From Pleurostoma richardsiae (lineage: Eukaryota; Ascomycota; Sordariomycetes; Calosphaeriales; Pleurostomataceae), in NCBI GenBank assembly GCA_030052745.1, contig JANBVO010000014.1:372001-436000 (forward strand): 64,000 nucleotides of DNA, read 5' to 3'. Under the pieces are notes generated by a model. It was given only the letters and a program-made list of their open reading frames with translations. It was not told the DNA's origin and made no database searches. Both the position numbers and the translations under genes were made by a program. Of the stretch, positions 44,156 to 55,232 are shown in pieces; position 1 is the stretch's first letter; every line of letters starts with the position of its first letter.

Positions 44156-45094
44156 TCAGCGAACCCACAACCCCTTGTTCTCCTCGATCCATGCCCTAAA
44201 GTCCCTCATCCCAGGATACAGCCTCCTGCACTCTTCCACATCAGCCCCGTACCCCTCCCGCTCGAACCAGCGAAACATATCACCCACAGTGCCCTTCAGG
44301 AAGAACTTGACCGCCGAGGCCACTGGGCACGGCGCCAACGGCATGGCGAACCCCAGGACCTCGCGGAACACGGCGTCCGCCTCCGCCTGCGTCAGCTCGT
44401 CCCCGGCGAGCGTCAACGCCGCGTTGCGGAACGCCGCGTCCCCGGCCCGGGCGAAGCTCTGCGCCGCGACGCGCCCGATGTCCGCCGTCGACACCATCTG
44501 CAGCTTCGAGGCGCCCATCTGCTCCCACATCCGGGCGAACCCCCGCCCGTGCACGCTGGCGTCGAGGTTCTCGAAAAAGGACACCGGCCGCAGGATAGTG
44601 TACGTCATCTGTGGCTTTTCGCCGCCGCTCGCGGCGCACGCCGCCATCAGATGCCGCTCGATGTGAAACTTGGCGGCGAAGTTGGCGACGTCCGTGGCGT
44701 CGACGGCGGACCGCTCGGGCCCGCCCCGGTCGCCGGACGAGTACACGAAGTGGCGCACGCCATGGCTGGCCGCCACGTCGACGAGGGCCTTGCCCTGCTG
44801 CTGCTCGGCGGGCGAGTTGATCTGCACGCTGTAGACACCCCACACCGGGGAGCCAGCGGCGGCCTCCGCACGGCGCAAGAGATCGGCCGGGTCGGCGAGG
44901 TCGCCGGCGAGCACGGAGACGTGGGGTCCCAGGGCAGCGAGGCGCTTCGCGCTAGGGCTGGCGGGGTCGCGAGACACGGCGACGATGGTGAAAAGGGAGG
45001 CTGTGGAGGGGGAGCCAACGAGAGAGGTGATCAGCGCGCCGCCTTGCTTGCCCGTGGCGCCGGTGATGAGGAGGGTTCTGCGGGGGCTAGACAT
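44156..45094 (-). CDS. NmrA-like NAD(P)-binding protein
   Basis: An intronless gene of 312 residues from MSSPRRTLLITGATGKQGGA. The Rossmann glycine loop GATGKQGG, VVAVSRDP (here IVAVSRDPAS), LAGDLADPADL, WGVYSVQIN, GVRHFVYSSGDRGG and TILRPVSFFEN are the NmrA/HSCARG family order. The active-site Tyr-Lys pair of true short-chain reductases is not evident, as usual for NmrA-like redox sensors and atypical reductases. It is predicted cytosolic. Its sequence is markedly richer in G+C than the flanking spacers, as for other coding genes here. The function could be NADP(H)-sensing regulation or a reductase in the neighbouring amidase pathway. Neither can be decided from sequence. Confidence 0.88.
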   Translation of the reverse strand: MSSPRRTLLITGATGKQGGALITSLVGSPSTASLFTIVAVSRDPASPSAKRLAALGPHVSVLAGDLADPADLLRRAEAAAGSPVWGVYSVQINSPAEQQQGKALVDVAASHGVRHFVYSSGDRGGPERSAVDATDVANFAAKFHIERHLMAACAASGGEKPQMTYTILRPVSFFENLDASVHGRGFARMWEQMGASKLQMVSTADIGRVAAQSFARAGDAAFRNAALTLAGDELTQAEADAVFREVLGFAMPLAPCPVASAVKFFLKGTVGDMFRWFEREGYGADVEECRRLYPGMRDFRAWIEENKGLWVR

Positions 45095-46139
45095 CTCGGC
45101 GTGTTGCAACTGGATCCTGTAGGTTGGGGATGGGGATGGGGACCGGAAGCGTTGAGAGGGCGGGCGGTAGGACTTGTAGAACAGGTGGATTGAAGCAGAT
45201 CCGGTACAGACTCTACCTAACTGTACGGTTATGTGAGAGCGGCGGGAATGTGTTGTAGCATGAGCATCCACGATAGCGGTTCAGAGAGGCGCTTGCACAA
45301 CTATATAGATTCGAACGAAAGATGGACTGCGAGCATCGACAATCCCTTCATCCTGAATCCTGCCGGTCGGCGTAATGCAACGCTCGCGATCGCCATGATC
45401 TTTGGCCCGGGAGGGAGTTTTCGAGGCAGTGCGAGCTGTTGCGGATGCGAGTCGGCCAAATCTGCGACCCAAATGCGTCTGCGCTCGGCTCAATTGGAGC
45501 CCGGTCGACAGGGTATCGACATAGGAGAATGCGAGCTGAACAACGAAAATAGATCAATGCACTGCAAGGATGTACGTCACGTGCGGCAGCATCCTTCCAC
45601 CGCCCTAAGACGCCGGTGACTTGGATCTTGTTATCCCCTATGTTCCCGCATATCGTGATTGTAAGGATTGCAAGGCAGATCAGGTTAGGTACGTTTCCCA
45701 GGCCTCGGTCTTCTTAGATATTGTAGATGCTGAGCTGATCGGTTCCTAGATGCACCCCTTTCGTGGAGATGTCTCCGTGGCCGAAAAATAAAGCCAGAAT
45801 CGGAGGACGACTGGAGACCGATTATTGCAACATCGATGGCAGTGGGTAACGCCAACATAATATCACCCTGTAGCCTATTCAGTGCATCGTTCATATCCAG
45901 CGGTCAAGTAGGAGGACCCTACCAGAAGAATTGTCCCACCGCTTCCGAGAATTAGAAAGAATAGTACAAGAGTAGTAATAGTAAGCACAGTTTATTTCCC
46001 ACTATACCTTGAGAAAGGTCGAGCGAAAAGTCCCCCTGTACAGATCGAGCTACGGTGCAAGATCTCTAAATACTTGGGGATGACGACCCCATAGAAAGTT
46101 CGTCTGCAAGTCAACACATGCTGTAGGTTGCTGTTTTAA
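45095..46139. other. Intergenic, no gene seen
   Basis: The upstream region of the NmrA-like gene runs into repeat A copy 2. Only weak short frames are present. Confidence 0.45.
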
Positions 46140-46895
46140 TCGGAAGCGGTGAGCAAGTTCTTGTGGTACCTAGTGCTTCCCCTATCTCTCGCCATATGAG
46201 CAACTTCTTCGCACGCTCTCCGACACGGCGTCGCATAGGCCAGCAGTGAGGTAGGACCAAACAAAGCCCTCGCTCTCCGTAGTCGGGTGTGGCCAAAAGT
46301 TGGCGCCAACGACACTCTCCGTCGTTGGAGTCAGCACATCTCTCTCGCGCCCGTAAGTGATGGATTGCCGCAGATATCCACGAGGCCGACCACCAGTGCA
46401 ATGCACGAATTTCGGAACTCCAGCCACACGAACATCTCGTCCAACCCTTCGAGGGTTACGTCGCGAGCAACCATAAACTCGATGGAGCTCCCGGGCAGCT
46501 TTGAGGGTGTTGTTTAGCTAAAGTCCACGGGTAATCAAAGACATTGTTGCTGCGTGACCCTGGGCCTTCGTGATCCCAAACGTGTGGCTTTGGAGGGCAA
46601 GATAGGTAGGGTGCTGATCTCCGGTTGAACTTAATGGAGGAAAGGGCCCTCGGAGTGTGATGCCAAAAGGCTCATCTTCCAATAACGTTAACTCAGAAGG
46701 AACGACGACGGAACCTCGATCGACTGTGAATTTTCGAGGTGAGCTAGCACGATACGTATTAGTTCTCCTCGGCATTCAGGAAAATGGCGGACTGGGATGG
46801 CGGTCCGCCCAGACCACGAAGTCAAACATCTCTCCGGATGTTTGAAGTTGTTTCTTTGCCAATTCCGGCACACTCGTGGTATGTCTGTGTCTGGT
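46140..46895 (-). pseudogene. Decayed gene copy 2 of an unrecognised family (repeat A)
   Basis: This is the direct-orientation counterpart of 27215-28085. On the minus strand it shows DFVVWADR, MSLLASHSEGPFLH, RVTQQQCL, FMVARDVTLEGLDEMFVWLE, GLVDICGNP and TAGLCDAVSE in frames that shift several times. Some runs are long and near-identical to copy 1 (for example around TTGTTGCTGCGT and GACGACG). Many differences are C-to-T or G-to-A (GTCGAC in copy 1, GTTAAC in copy 2), the direction expected of repeat-induced point mutation, although this was not counted. The gene family is unknown. The boundaries are approximate. Confidence 0.65.
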
Positions 46896-47480
46896 GGCAA
46901 GATATATGAGGATCCTCACTGCTCGTCTCTTCGAATAGTGGCGAGCCGATTGCTGTGCGAACTCTAAGTGCATACACAACGATGCTTGTCGAGGCTCGAA
47001 TATGAAGAGACAACAGTCGGAACTACTCGGGAGACTTGGATGTTGTAGCTGAACTGTCGCAGAGTCTTGCTTCTCGGGGGACTGTGGGGGCTCGCTTATG
47101 GCGCAGCGCTGGGCAATACTTTGCGATCGGAAAGATAGCGTGGGCCGGGACCCGCGTCGTCGAATAGCCATCGTTCATGCGACACATGTCCCCATCGACA
47201 TGATGTAGTGACCGTCCTGCACGAGGGGAAAGGGCAGTATACTGCGATCTCGTGTCCCAATTGCGAATTATAGACGCTGACAGGCACCCTGATAACTGAT
47301 TGAGCTGACATGCGCGTATCGAAAGGATAGTCAACAGCCAATGGCCACACAGCGGGCGGGGATACGAAAGAGGAGTGAATGATGAGTGAGGAATTTAGCA
47401 AGACCTTGCGATCAAGCTGATCGCTTCCCGTGTAGACGTCAAACGCGCTGGACTAAGGTAGCTCGAGGATAGGAGACGGC
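46896..47480. other. Intergenic, no gene seen
   Basis: The spacer between repeat A copy 2 and the nitrilase relic. Nothing was recognised. Confidence 0.4.
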
Positions 47481-48640
47481 ACCGGTATAAGGCGGCCATG
47501 ATGCCAGCCGATGGATGGCGACACATTGCGGCCGTTCAAGAAGCTTGGCTCCCCAAAGTGCTGGAGCCTCTCTGCTACTCGCTAACTGAGAGAGCAGGAA
47601 GTCACAGATGATCCGCGTTGGAGCTGTTCAGGCGGAGCCGGGTCTGGCTCGACCTTGATGGGAGCGTCAACAAGACCATCGCACTGATCAAGTAGGCCGC
47701 TGCCGACAAGGTCCAAGTGTTCGGCTTGCGTTAGGTCTGGATCCCGAGTTACCCATTGGAAGCAACCTAGAGGAGACATTTTCAAGGCGAAGAGTCAAGA
47801 TGGCCGAGATGTTAAGCTGATTCCCCGCCGCGCGCGTCCCAGGAACACGTGGACCGCCACCGCCATCAACAACACCTACATCATCCACGACTACATGGCC
47901 AATTCCATGGCGCGGGACTCGCCTCAAATGGATCGCATTCAAGCCGCTGTCAAGAAGGCCGGAATGGTGGTCGTGCTCGGCTATAGTGAGCACGAAGGTA
48001 CTTCGCTGTGCATGGCGCAAGCGTTCATCTCGTCGGGAGGCGAGATCGTGCATCACCGGCGCAAGGTCAAGCCGACGCACATTGAGCTGATCATCTGGGA
48101 CGACGGGCACGCCGAGTTGCTCAAACCTCCGGCAAGGTGGGCGGGCTCAACTGCTGGGAGCACCTGCAGCCGCTGTTGTGATGATGACGAGTACAGCCAA
48201 GGGGTGCATATCAACGTGGCCAGCTGGCTGACCGAGTTCGAGATGCCGGATCCTAGGAAGATTTGCGTGGCTGTACCACGAGACAGGCAAGGCGAGCTAA
48301 CGCGCCAGCTAGTTCTTCGCCATTGAGGGCCAGGCGTTCGTGCTAATCGCGTCGTAGGTCCTAGTAGAGAAGAACCTGGAGGAGAACAACCTCGCGGGAA
48401 ATCCTGTGACCAAGACGCCGGGCGGCGGGTTCTCGATGACCTTCGGACCGGACGGCAAGCCGCTGTTCGAGCCAGTCTCCGCCGGCGCAGAGACCCACCC
48501 TGACAGCGGATATCAACCTCAGAGATATCAACTATCCAAAGGCCTTCATCGATGTTATCGGCCGTTACGCGCGGGCAGATCTTTTTATCCCTCTCGTCAA
48601 TCCTTCCGTCGACAAGTATGTAACTCTCATGAAGAAATAG
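47481..48640 (+). pseudogene. Nitrilase / cyanide hydratase-family pseudogene
   Basis: Nitrilase signatures are spread over several frames. RYKAAMM near 47490 is the probable N-terminus. YMANSMARDSPQMDRIQ and VKKAGMVVVLGYSEHEGTSL follow at about 47895-48010, with the catalytic lysine block HHRRKVKPTHIE near 48060. GGLNCWEHLQPLL near 48140 holds the nucleophile Cys and is followed at once by stops. YSQGVHINVASWLTEFEMPD comes next, then TKTPGGGFSM and GPDGKPL. A clean C-terminus, DINLRDINYPKAFIDVIGRY-like to a stop at 48640, ends the relic. Frame changes and stops break it at least three times. The segment carrying the usual catalytic Glu (47580-47820) is not recognisable. An intact relative would hydrolyse nitriles or hydrate cyanide. 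It is convergent with the Zn2Cys6 factor gene. Confidence 0.8.
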
Positions 48641-48783
48641 AGTGGCTCCATCGACCAATCCTCCCTGGCTGAGAAAATCCTTCTCCTATGGATCATCAGA
48701 CGCTGCAAAGGAGCCGTCGCCGGTATGAAGAGAGGGCAGCAGCCGCGGACTTTCAGCCGAAAATTTCAGTCACTACAGGCCCA

Positions 48784-50536
48784 TCAGATAAACCAAGGGG
48801 CCGCGTTCTCGAAGTTGATCAGCTCCCACCACTTGATGTCTTTGGGCCGGTCACTGTCCGCCTGGAGGTCCTTCTGCTTCCAGTATGTCTCAATGAGGCT
48901 CCTCAAGACAAAAACGTTGCCGATCTTGCGAGCCTCGTCCATACAGTCAAGTGTCCGGAGGATCGTTATCCTCTGCTCGTCAGATTCGGCCTCACATGCA
49001 ATCACAAATAGCGGCCAAGGACTCGTGCAGACTTCTAGACTGCCGAGTAGGTCGAAGGCCTGTTCCAGGTACACGGAGGCCTCACCGGGTTTTCGAATGC
49101 TGGCACATGTCCGGCCCAAGTAAAGCAAAGCTGCTACACGATAGAGTTCGGCTGTCGTCAGAATCTTGGTCCGCTCCTTGGGCGTGTGGTGCTCGAAATC
49201 GGCGGTATCGAGTTTCTGGGTCAGGTCGAGCAGGCGTCTCCGCAAATCGACAGGGGAGTGGCCGTCAGATTCAGTTTCCGATGTGTTATCACGTCCTTTC
49301 TTATCTCGTGTGCGGTCGGATCGTAGCTCGTTGATGTGGTGGATGATCTCCATCACTTCAACGGAACAGCCTAGAGAGCCAACAATCTGAGAGATGGCAC
49401 TGTCAGCAGCGGTACCTTTGATCTTCGGGGGCTGCACACCTACCGCTACCCTATCGAAGTCGCTTTCTTGGAGAAGTTCTAGAGAAAGGACGCTCTCCTT
49501 GTGCCGCCTCGGTGGCTGGCTAAAGGCGCCGAGGACCTCATGATACAGAAACCAGGTGTAAAGGAAGCTGCAGTCAAGCCGGCCACCGCGCAGAGCTGCG
49601 GCTCGACGAACAAGGTTCCTGGCACCACCGATATGGAGATGCCAATTCCCCTCTGATTCGTCAAAGACCTAGTGGGTATCAAGATGAATACGAGAGGAAG
49701 TTGTAGAAGACCAGAATGTAATTCTCACATTATAAACACAGAGCATCATAGAGGTTGCGATCTGGGCGTGGATCGTGGCGAGGCTGGAAGATTCCTGCGC
49801 GAGGGACGCAGAGAGAAGACGGTGCGCGTTTGCCTTGTACGGCAATGCAACATCTGACCCGGAAGTATGGAATGCAGATACGGACAGCATGGCGTTCAGC
49901 AGTCCTGCTGCTGCCGCGTCAGATGCAGAGAGTGCCATTGGCAGCAGCTCGAGCCGGAAACCACTCTCTGCGTCCACGGTGGATATCATCCGAGACAGTC
50001 TGTCCTCATCTTCATGATTTTGTCAGTGAACCTTCGCCAGCCAAGATTGGGTGGTGTAGTGCTTACAATATGCCAGCAGTTGCGAGCCATGGCCCTGCAG
50101 GTCAGGGTTTACACCGAATGCTCTTGCAGGTCGCGTAAGCGCCGTCGACGACAGTAGAGACACATTGACGGGCGGAACTTCCTCGAGCCTGCTCAGCGAC
50201 AGGTCCTCCCATGTGATGTTGAGGAACTGCCTGCCGTAATGCACTCCCGAAGCGCGCTGGAGCTGATTTGCGGGCGGCGCTGGCAGGTTCGGCATCCTCC
50301 GCCGACCATCGGGCCTGTCTGGCCACACGAGCCGAATTCCGTAGCCTAGACACTGGCGACCCGTCCGCGTACAGTTGTTGCATGTTGGGACACCCCTATC
50401 GCACCCAATCTTACGTTCTAGGGTGCAGTCAGCCGGCTGTGTGTCTGTGCTTCCTGTGCAGGACGGCCGTCCCAGGGGACCGGGACCGAGGCGGTCGCTT
50501 ACTCTTGCATGTCCAACAGCCCTGGCCGGCCTTCAT
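48784..50536 (-). CDS. Zn2Cys6 transcription factor with fungal-specific domain
   Basis: Four exons (50536-50503, 50417-50067, 50009-49729, 49668-48784) sum to 1551 nt, giving 516 residues. Splicing the 34-nt first exon completes the zinc cluster CWTCKKRKIGCDRG...CNNCTRTGRQC. Its cysteines are at 7, 10, 17, 24, 27 and 34 (CX2CX6CX6CX2CX6C). The linker is basic (PDRPDGRRR). The regulatory domain shows ALPYKANAHRLLSASLAQE, TSMMLCVYNVFDESEGNWH, HIGGARNLVRRA, RLDCSFLYTWFLYHEVLGAF and the terminal SPWPLFVIACEAESDEQR...WKQKD, as in Fungal_trans_2 regulators. It is nuclear and binds CGG-containing sites. Target genes are unknown. The convergent nitrilase relic next to it may once have been a target (inference). 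Confidence 0.9.
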
Positions 50537-51822
50537 CGTTGCCCGTGGCCTAGACCAGCACCTCTCGTTGGCGTCGAGCGAACCGACAATGCGTGTGTCT
50601 GTGTGTTTGGTGGCGCACCCAACAGGACGGGGTCTCACACATGCATTCCGTGACTGGCACGCAAACACAGAAGCTCTGGCCTCCCTCCTCACCAGCAGAG
50701 CAAGGCAGAAGGAGGTTGGTACTGTGCGCTTCGTATGCGAGAGCAACCGTTGGCGGCGGCATCTGGCGGATGACTGACCGACCGACGGTGTGTGCACCGC
50801 GGCCCTTGGCTCCTCGCACCGTAACCTACCTTCCGTTGACAGAAGTGGGGTGACCGGCCCTGTTAGCCCAGGATGGCCTTTGTTAGGGGGCGGCCGTCGA
50901 TTGCTGGTTCAGCTCACGTTGTTCCGATCCGTCCCTATCAGCTTCAAACAGCTCCAGACGCCCGGCCCCCAAAAGCGGCATCTTGGTGCCAAGGACGAAC
51001 AACAACTTACCCTTCATCCTTGCCTACACGCCCGTCGAGGTTCAACGCGGGTGCCGTGTTACTGCTATTCATCCCAGAAGGAGGCCAGAAGTCTGGAGAA
51101 TAACTCACACGATAGGTTCTCTCTTGCAGGCTCTGCAAATTTCCATATCTCCGCATGCCGAAGGACGATGCAAGACCGTTCAGAATGGAGGCGTTCGTCT
51201 TCATGCCAAGCATCTTGGCTAGAGCCCCTTCGAAGCGGCGGAGGGCAAACAATCTGTAAATCTTCTGATCTCGGCTTCCTAGGAAGGTGCCCGCGCTGTC
51301 CAGCCTTCTTGTAGCTGTTACCGATCGGGCATTCCTGGGGTCCCAATAGAAAACCAGAACGGTCCGAGACATCTCAGCCCCGGGATTCCGGGGATCTCGA
51401 CAACACACAGATTGCCCAGCTGCGCCATTCCCACACTCAACGCCTGTCTCGAAATCTGGGTTGTCAATGGACCAAGTTCTCGGCCCTGTTCCGGGGGATA
51501 ACGCGCTCGATATCGCGCCCTCATTCTGTGCCCGCGACCTGGGGTGTTGATTCCTCTTGAGAGACAAGACTGTCACGATGGTTACTGATTACGCGACTGT
51601 CCTGCCGGTCGAGTCTGAGTATATGAGAGCTCATCCGGGAGCCATGGACATCATCGAGTCTTGTCCTGCATCATCACGGCCATAGTTGCCTCGTCACTCA
51701 TTCTCTTCTTAGGTAGCTTCCAAGCTTCGACTCTTGTGTCGTTCTGTCATTCATTTCTTCCTGACGCTCATTACTGCACCCGCTCATTAACTTGGTCAAG
51801 ATCATCTATAACTTCACCTACC
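50537..51822. other. Divergent intergenic region, no confident gene
   Basis: Upstream of the Zn2Cys6 factor and of the WSC protein. A 189-codon minus-strand frame (51007-51576) has no family resemblance and was not accepted. The 60 bases before the WSC start are a plausible pyrimidine-rich leader. Confidence 0.45.
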
Positions 51823-53078
51823 ATGGCCTCAACATTGAAATTGGCAGCAGCGAGTGTTGCGCTTTTCGCGGCAGCTGCCAGCGCCTTGGATTACGAGGGC
51901 TGTGTAGCCCTCGATAGTGCGGACTTTGCTCGCACCGAGACGTTCCTCGTCAACTCTCCGGACGCCTGCTGGGGCTACTGTGAGCTGCGCGGCTACCCTT
52001 GGGCTGCCGTTTCCGGGCAGTGAGTTGGCACCTGAGGAGCAGCTGTGGTTGAGTGGCACATATACTGACAAGCAACAGGACCTGCGCTTGCGCGGCTGCC
52101 GAGCCCGATATCACGAGGACTTACGCCAATGTCGACAATGAGGACTGCTACATCCGCTGCGGCCTGGCCCTGGACGAGTACTGTGGCGGCGTGGATAACA
52201 CCACGAGCACACCGATCTATGGTCTCTACTATCAGCCGGTGCAGGACTTCACCTCCTCCACCAGCTCTGCTCCGTCGTTCCTGAGCGACGCACTGTCGAC
52301 CACCTCCTTTATAGCCGGAGCGCCCACCATCTCGTCTGTCGGTATCGAGCTAAGCGCCAGCACCTCCATTGCCGGTGCTGCTGAGCCCAGTGCCACTGAG
52401 GCAGCCGGTGCGGAAGCCGCCGGCGAGACCGGGTTTCCGTTCCCTTTCCCACACCACCCGCCCTTCACGCCTCCTCCTTTCCCCGGTGCCCTGGACATTC
52501 CGGCGACCAGCAGCAGCGTCCTCGCCGACCCTGTGCCGACCACCCTGAGCACCTCCTGCTACCCGGACCACCTGCCGAGCTACACCGTCACTATCTACTC
52601 GACTGCCATCAGCATCTTCTCCACCTGCCCCATCTGCCCGGGCATGCACACGACGCTCACCGTCCCCGTCGGCACAACCTGCATCCCGCCCGCGCTCTTC
52701 ACCTCGCACATCCACCACACCCATGTGCACACCTGCCCCGACGGCGCCCTCACCACCGAGACCTCTACCGAGTGCTCGACCATCCCGTACAACCCGTACG
52801 AGAGCACCGTCAGCACCAGCTGCGACGAGACCGCCACGCACAGCTTCCTGGTGCCGGTCAACACGCCGAAGCCCACGCCGCCGGCGTCGTGCCAGTTCGG
52901 GAACTGCACGTACGAGACCGGCGGCGGCCACGGCGGCGGCCACGGTGGCAGCATCAGCAAGCCAGCGCCCACGCACCCGATCGTCACGGCTGGCGCGGCG
53001 GCGCTCAAGGAGGAGGGGTCTGCGACTGCGCTCATTGTGCTAGGGGCTTTTATCTTTGGGGGTATCCTGCTGCTTTGA
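51823..53078 (+). CDS. WSC-like, Ser/Thr/Pro-rich GPI-anchored wall protein
   Basis: Two exons (51823-52019, 52079-53078) give 398 residues. A signal peptide (MASTLKLAAASVALFAAAAS) is followed by a Cys-rich module with WSC-like spacing: YEGCVALD, DACWGYCELRGYPWAAV, QTCACAAAEP and NEDCYIRCGLALDEYCGG. A Ser/Thr/Ala stretch, a Pro/Phe-rich segment (FPFPHHPPFTPPPFPG) and a second Cys/Thr/His-rich region (ICPGMHTTLTVPVGTTC, HIHHTHVHTC) follow. A Gly/His repeat (GGGHGGGHGG) precedes the C-terminal hydrophobic tail (ATALIVLGAFIFGGILLL) without basic residues, which is a GPI-attachment signal. It is expected in the cell wall or plasma membrane. The His-rich stretches could bind metal, which is speculation. 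No enzymatic domain is present. Confidence 0.85.
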
Positions 53079-53800
53079 AGCTGACGATGGAAGGCATGGG
53101 AGCGCGCTTGGCATTTTGAGATGAACATTGTTCTTTATGAGAAGACAGGCAAGGGGTTGGAGCCGGCGTATAGGGATGGTTGTCGATGCTGTTTCTCTTC
53201 TACTTTCAACCAGATTGAATCAATGACAAATTTCTTGCTCTCTACGGTGCATAGGCACTCCAGAGACTCTTTTTAGCACCTTCATTTCCGATCAAAGGCG
53301 CCTTCTTGCATCCAAGCGAAAACAAATCATCCTTTCAATGTGAACCGAAACCTCACGTACGAGTAGGTGTATTAGTCACTGGGACCAAGGAGACAAGCAC
53401 TAGGCCATTGAGCCAAAAGATACCTAGACAGACAATGCTAGCCGGTACTGCTTGTGTTGTACAGTACGAAGGTGCCAACCAGATCACTCTCCTCGAACAC
53501 CTTTCCACAAGGAACAGGCCAAGCAAATCCTGCCTCCCACCTTAGATGCCGAGGCCGTGTATCTAATTCTAGGGGGGGACGCTATCATGGTGGATAGTGG
53601 GGGAAGCCGGACCGGAGCTCGAAAACCGGGGTAATGAACCTCGGATATGTGCGCTTTCGACGCCGAACCCGGACGGCTACTCGCGGGGCTAAACAATGAA
53701 CAGCGGACCTACAAGATGGCGCAGATTGGCACCAATTGGCACAGCTGCTCTGCACACACTGCCTCTGCGGTTGGCTAACCCCTGATTTCCAACGTCCACA
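53079..53800. other. Intergenic, no gene seen
   Basis: The 3' flank of the wall protein gene and the promoter of glutaryl-CoA dehydrogenase. Nothing further was recognised. Confidence 0.45.
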
Positions 53801-55232
53801 ATGTATCGGCCGCTCTTCCGCAGATGCACGAGGCAATTCGCGCCCGCGCTGCAAGCCACCAGCAGGCGGACATATGCGTCAGCCGCCGCCGGCGGGCCGG
53901 CCTTTGACTGGCAGGATCCTCTGGCCGCAAGCACGCTGTTCACGGAGGAGGAGCTGGCCGTTGCAGAGACGGCGGAGCGGTACTGCCAGGAGCAGCTGCA
54001 GCCCAGGGTGCTTCGTACGCTTCAATCCACCCAATTCTCCCCTCCCCGTCCACTGGCCGAAGGCTGATCAGGTTATTGTCTACAGAGGCCTACCGCGATG
54101 AGAACTACGACAAGAAGATCCTCGCCGAGATGGGCGAGCTCGGCCTCCTTGGCGCCTCAATCGAGGGCTACGGCTGCGCGGGCGTCTCGACCGTTGCCAG
54201 CGGGCTGATCACACGGGCGGTGGAGCGCGTCGACAGCGGCTACCGCTCCGGCATGAGCGTGCAGTCCAGCCTAGTGATGGGTGGCATCGCCGAGTTCGGC
54301 AGCGAGGAGCAGAAGGAGAAATACCTACCCTCCATGGCCAAGGGTACGCTCCTCGGCGCGTTCGGCCTGACGGAACCCGACCACGGCAGCGACCCTGGCT
54401 CTCTGGAGACGACGGCGCGGCCGCACCCGACCAAGTCCGGATACTACCTGCTGTCCGGGGCCAAGACCTGGATCACCAACTCCCCCATCGCTGACGTACT
54501 GCTGGTGTGGGCGAAGCTGGCCGAGACGGGCAAGATCCGCGGCTTCCTAGTCGACCGCGCCGACGCCCCGACCGGCACCCTGAACACGCCGGCCATCAAG
54601 AACAAGACCGGCCTGCGCGCCTCCATCACGGGTATGATCCAGCTCGACGACTGCCCCGTGCCCGCCGCCAACATGCTCCCCACCATCGAAGGGCTGCGCG
54701 GGCCCTTCTCGTGCCTCAACAGCGCGCGGCTGGGCATCGCCATGGGTACGATGGGCGCGCTGGAGGACTGCGTGGCGCGGGCGCGCGCCTACGCGCTGGA
54801 GCGGCGGCAGTTCAAGGGCAACCCGCTGGCCAAGTACCAGCTGGTGCAGAAGAAGCTGGCGGACGCGGCGACGGACGCGGCGTACGGCGTGCTGGCGGCG
54901 GTGCAGGTGTCGCGGCTTAAGGACGAGGGCCGCGCGACGCCGGAGATGATCAGCCTGGTAAAGAGGCAGAACTGCGACCGCGCTCTGGTGGGGGCGAGGG
55001 CGCTGCAGGAGGTGTTTGGGGGCAACGCGGTCAGCGACGAGTACCATATCGGCAGGCACGTGGCGAACCTGTTTGTCACGCAGACGTACGAGGGCCAGAG
55101 CGATATTCACAGTGAGTTGCCGCCGTCCATGCCCTTCCTTTCCACTTTCTACTTAGGGGTCTGTGCTGACAGCGGTTGATTACAGGCCTCATCCTGGGCA
55201 GAGCCATCACTGGCATCCAGGCGTTCGTGTAA
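53801..55232 (+). CDS. Glutaryl-CoA dehydrogenase, mitochondrial
   Basis: Three exons (53801-54014, 54086-55111, 55186-55232) sum to 1287 nt, giving 428 residues. The N-terminus MYRPLFRRCTRQFAPALQAT is a mitochondrial presequence. Acyl-CoA dehydrogenase blocks are FDWQDPL, NYDKKILAEMGELGLLGASI, GYRSGMSVQSSLVMGGI and the FAD motif GAFGLTEPDHGSDPGSLETT. LSGAKTWITNSPIADV, TGLRASITGMIQLDDCPVP, RALQEVFGGNAVSDEYHIGR and the catalytic end [23 protein letters not shown] (Glu407) follow. YEG followed by [12 protein letters not shown] separates glutaryl-CoA dehydrogenase from other family members. It oxidises and decarboxylates glutaryl-CoA to crotonyl-CoA in lysine, hydroxylysine and tryptophan breakdown. 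YEGQ replaces the more usual YEGT. The last 15 codons are in a separate exon. Confidence 0.93.

Noticed and set aside
44114-45193. 359-codon frame on the plus strand
   Set aside because: It is opposite the NmrA-like gene, with Arg/Gly/His-rich composition and no family resemblance.
51007-51576. 189-codon frame on the minus strand
   Set aside because: It has no recognisable domain, no clear leader and unbiased composition. It could be chance, so it was kept only as intergenic.
52350-52976. 208-codon Arg/Gly/Val-rich frame on the minus strand
   Set aside because: It is the shadow of the repetitive, GC-rich wall protein gene.
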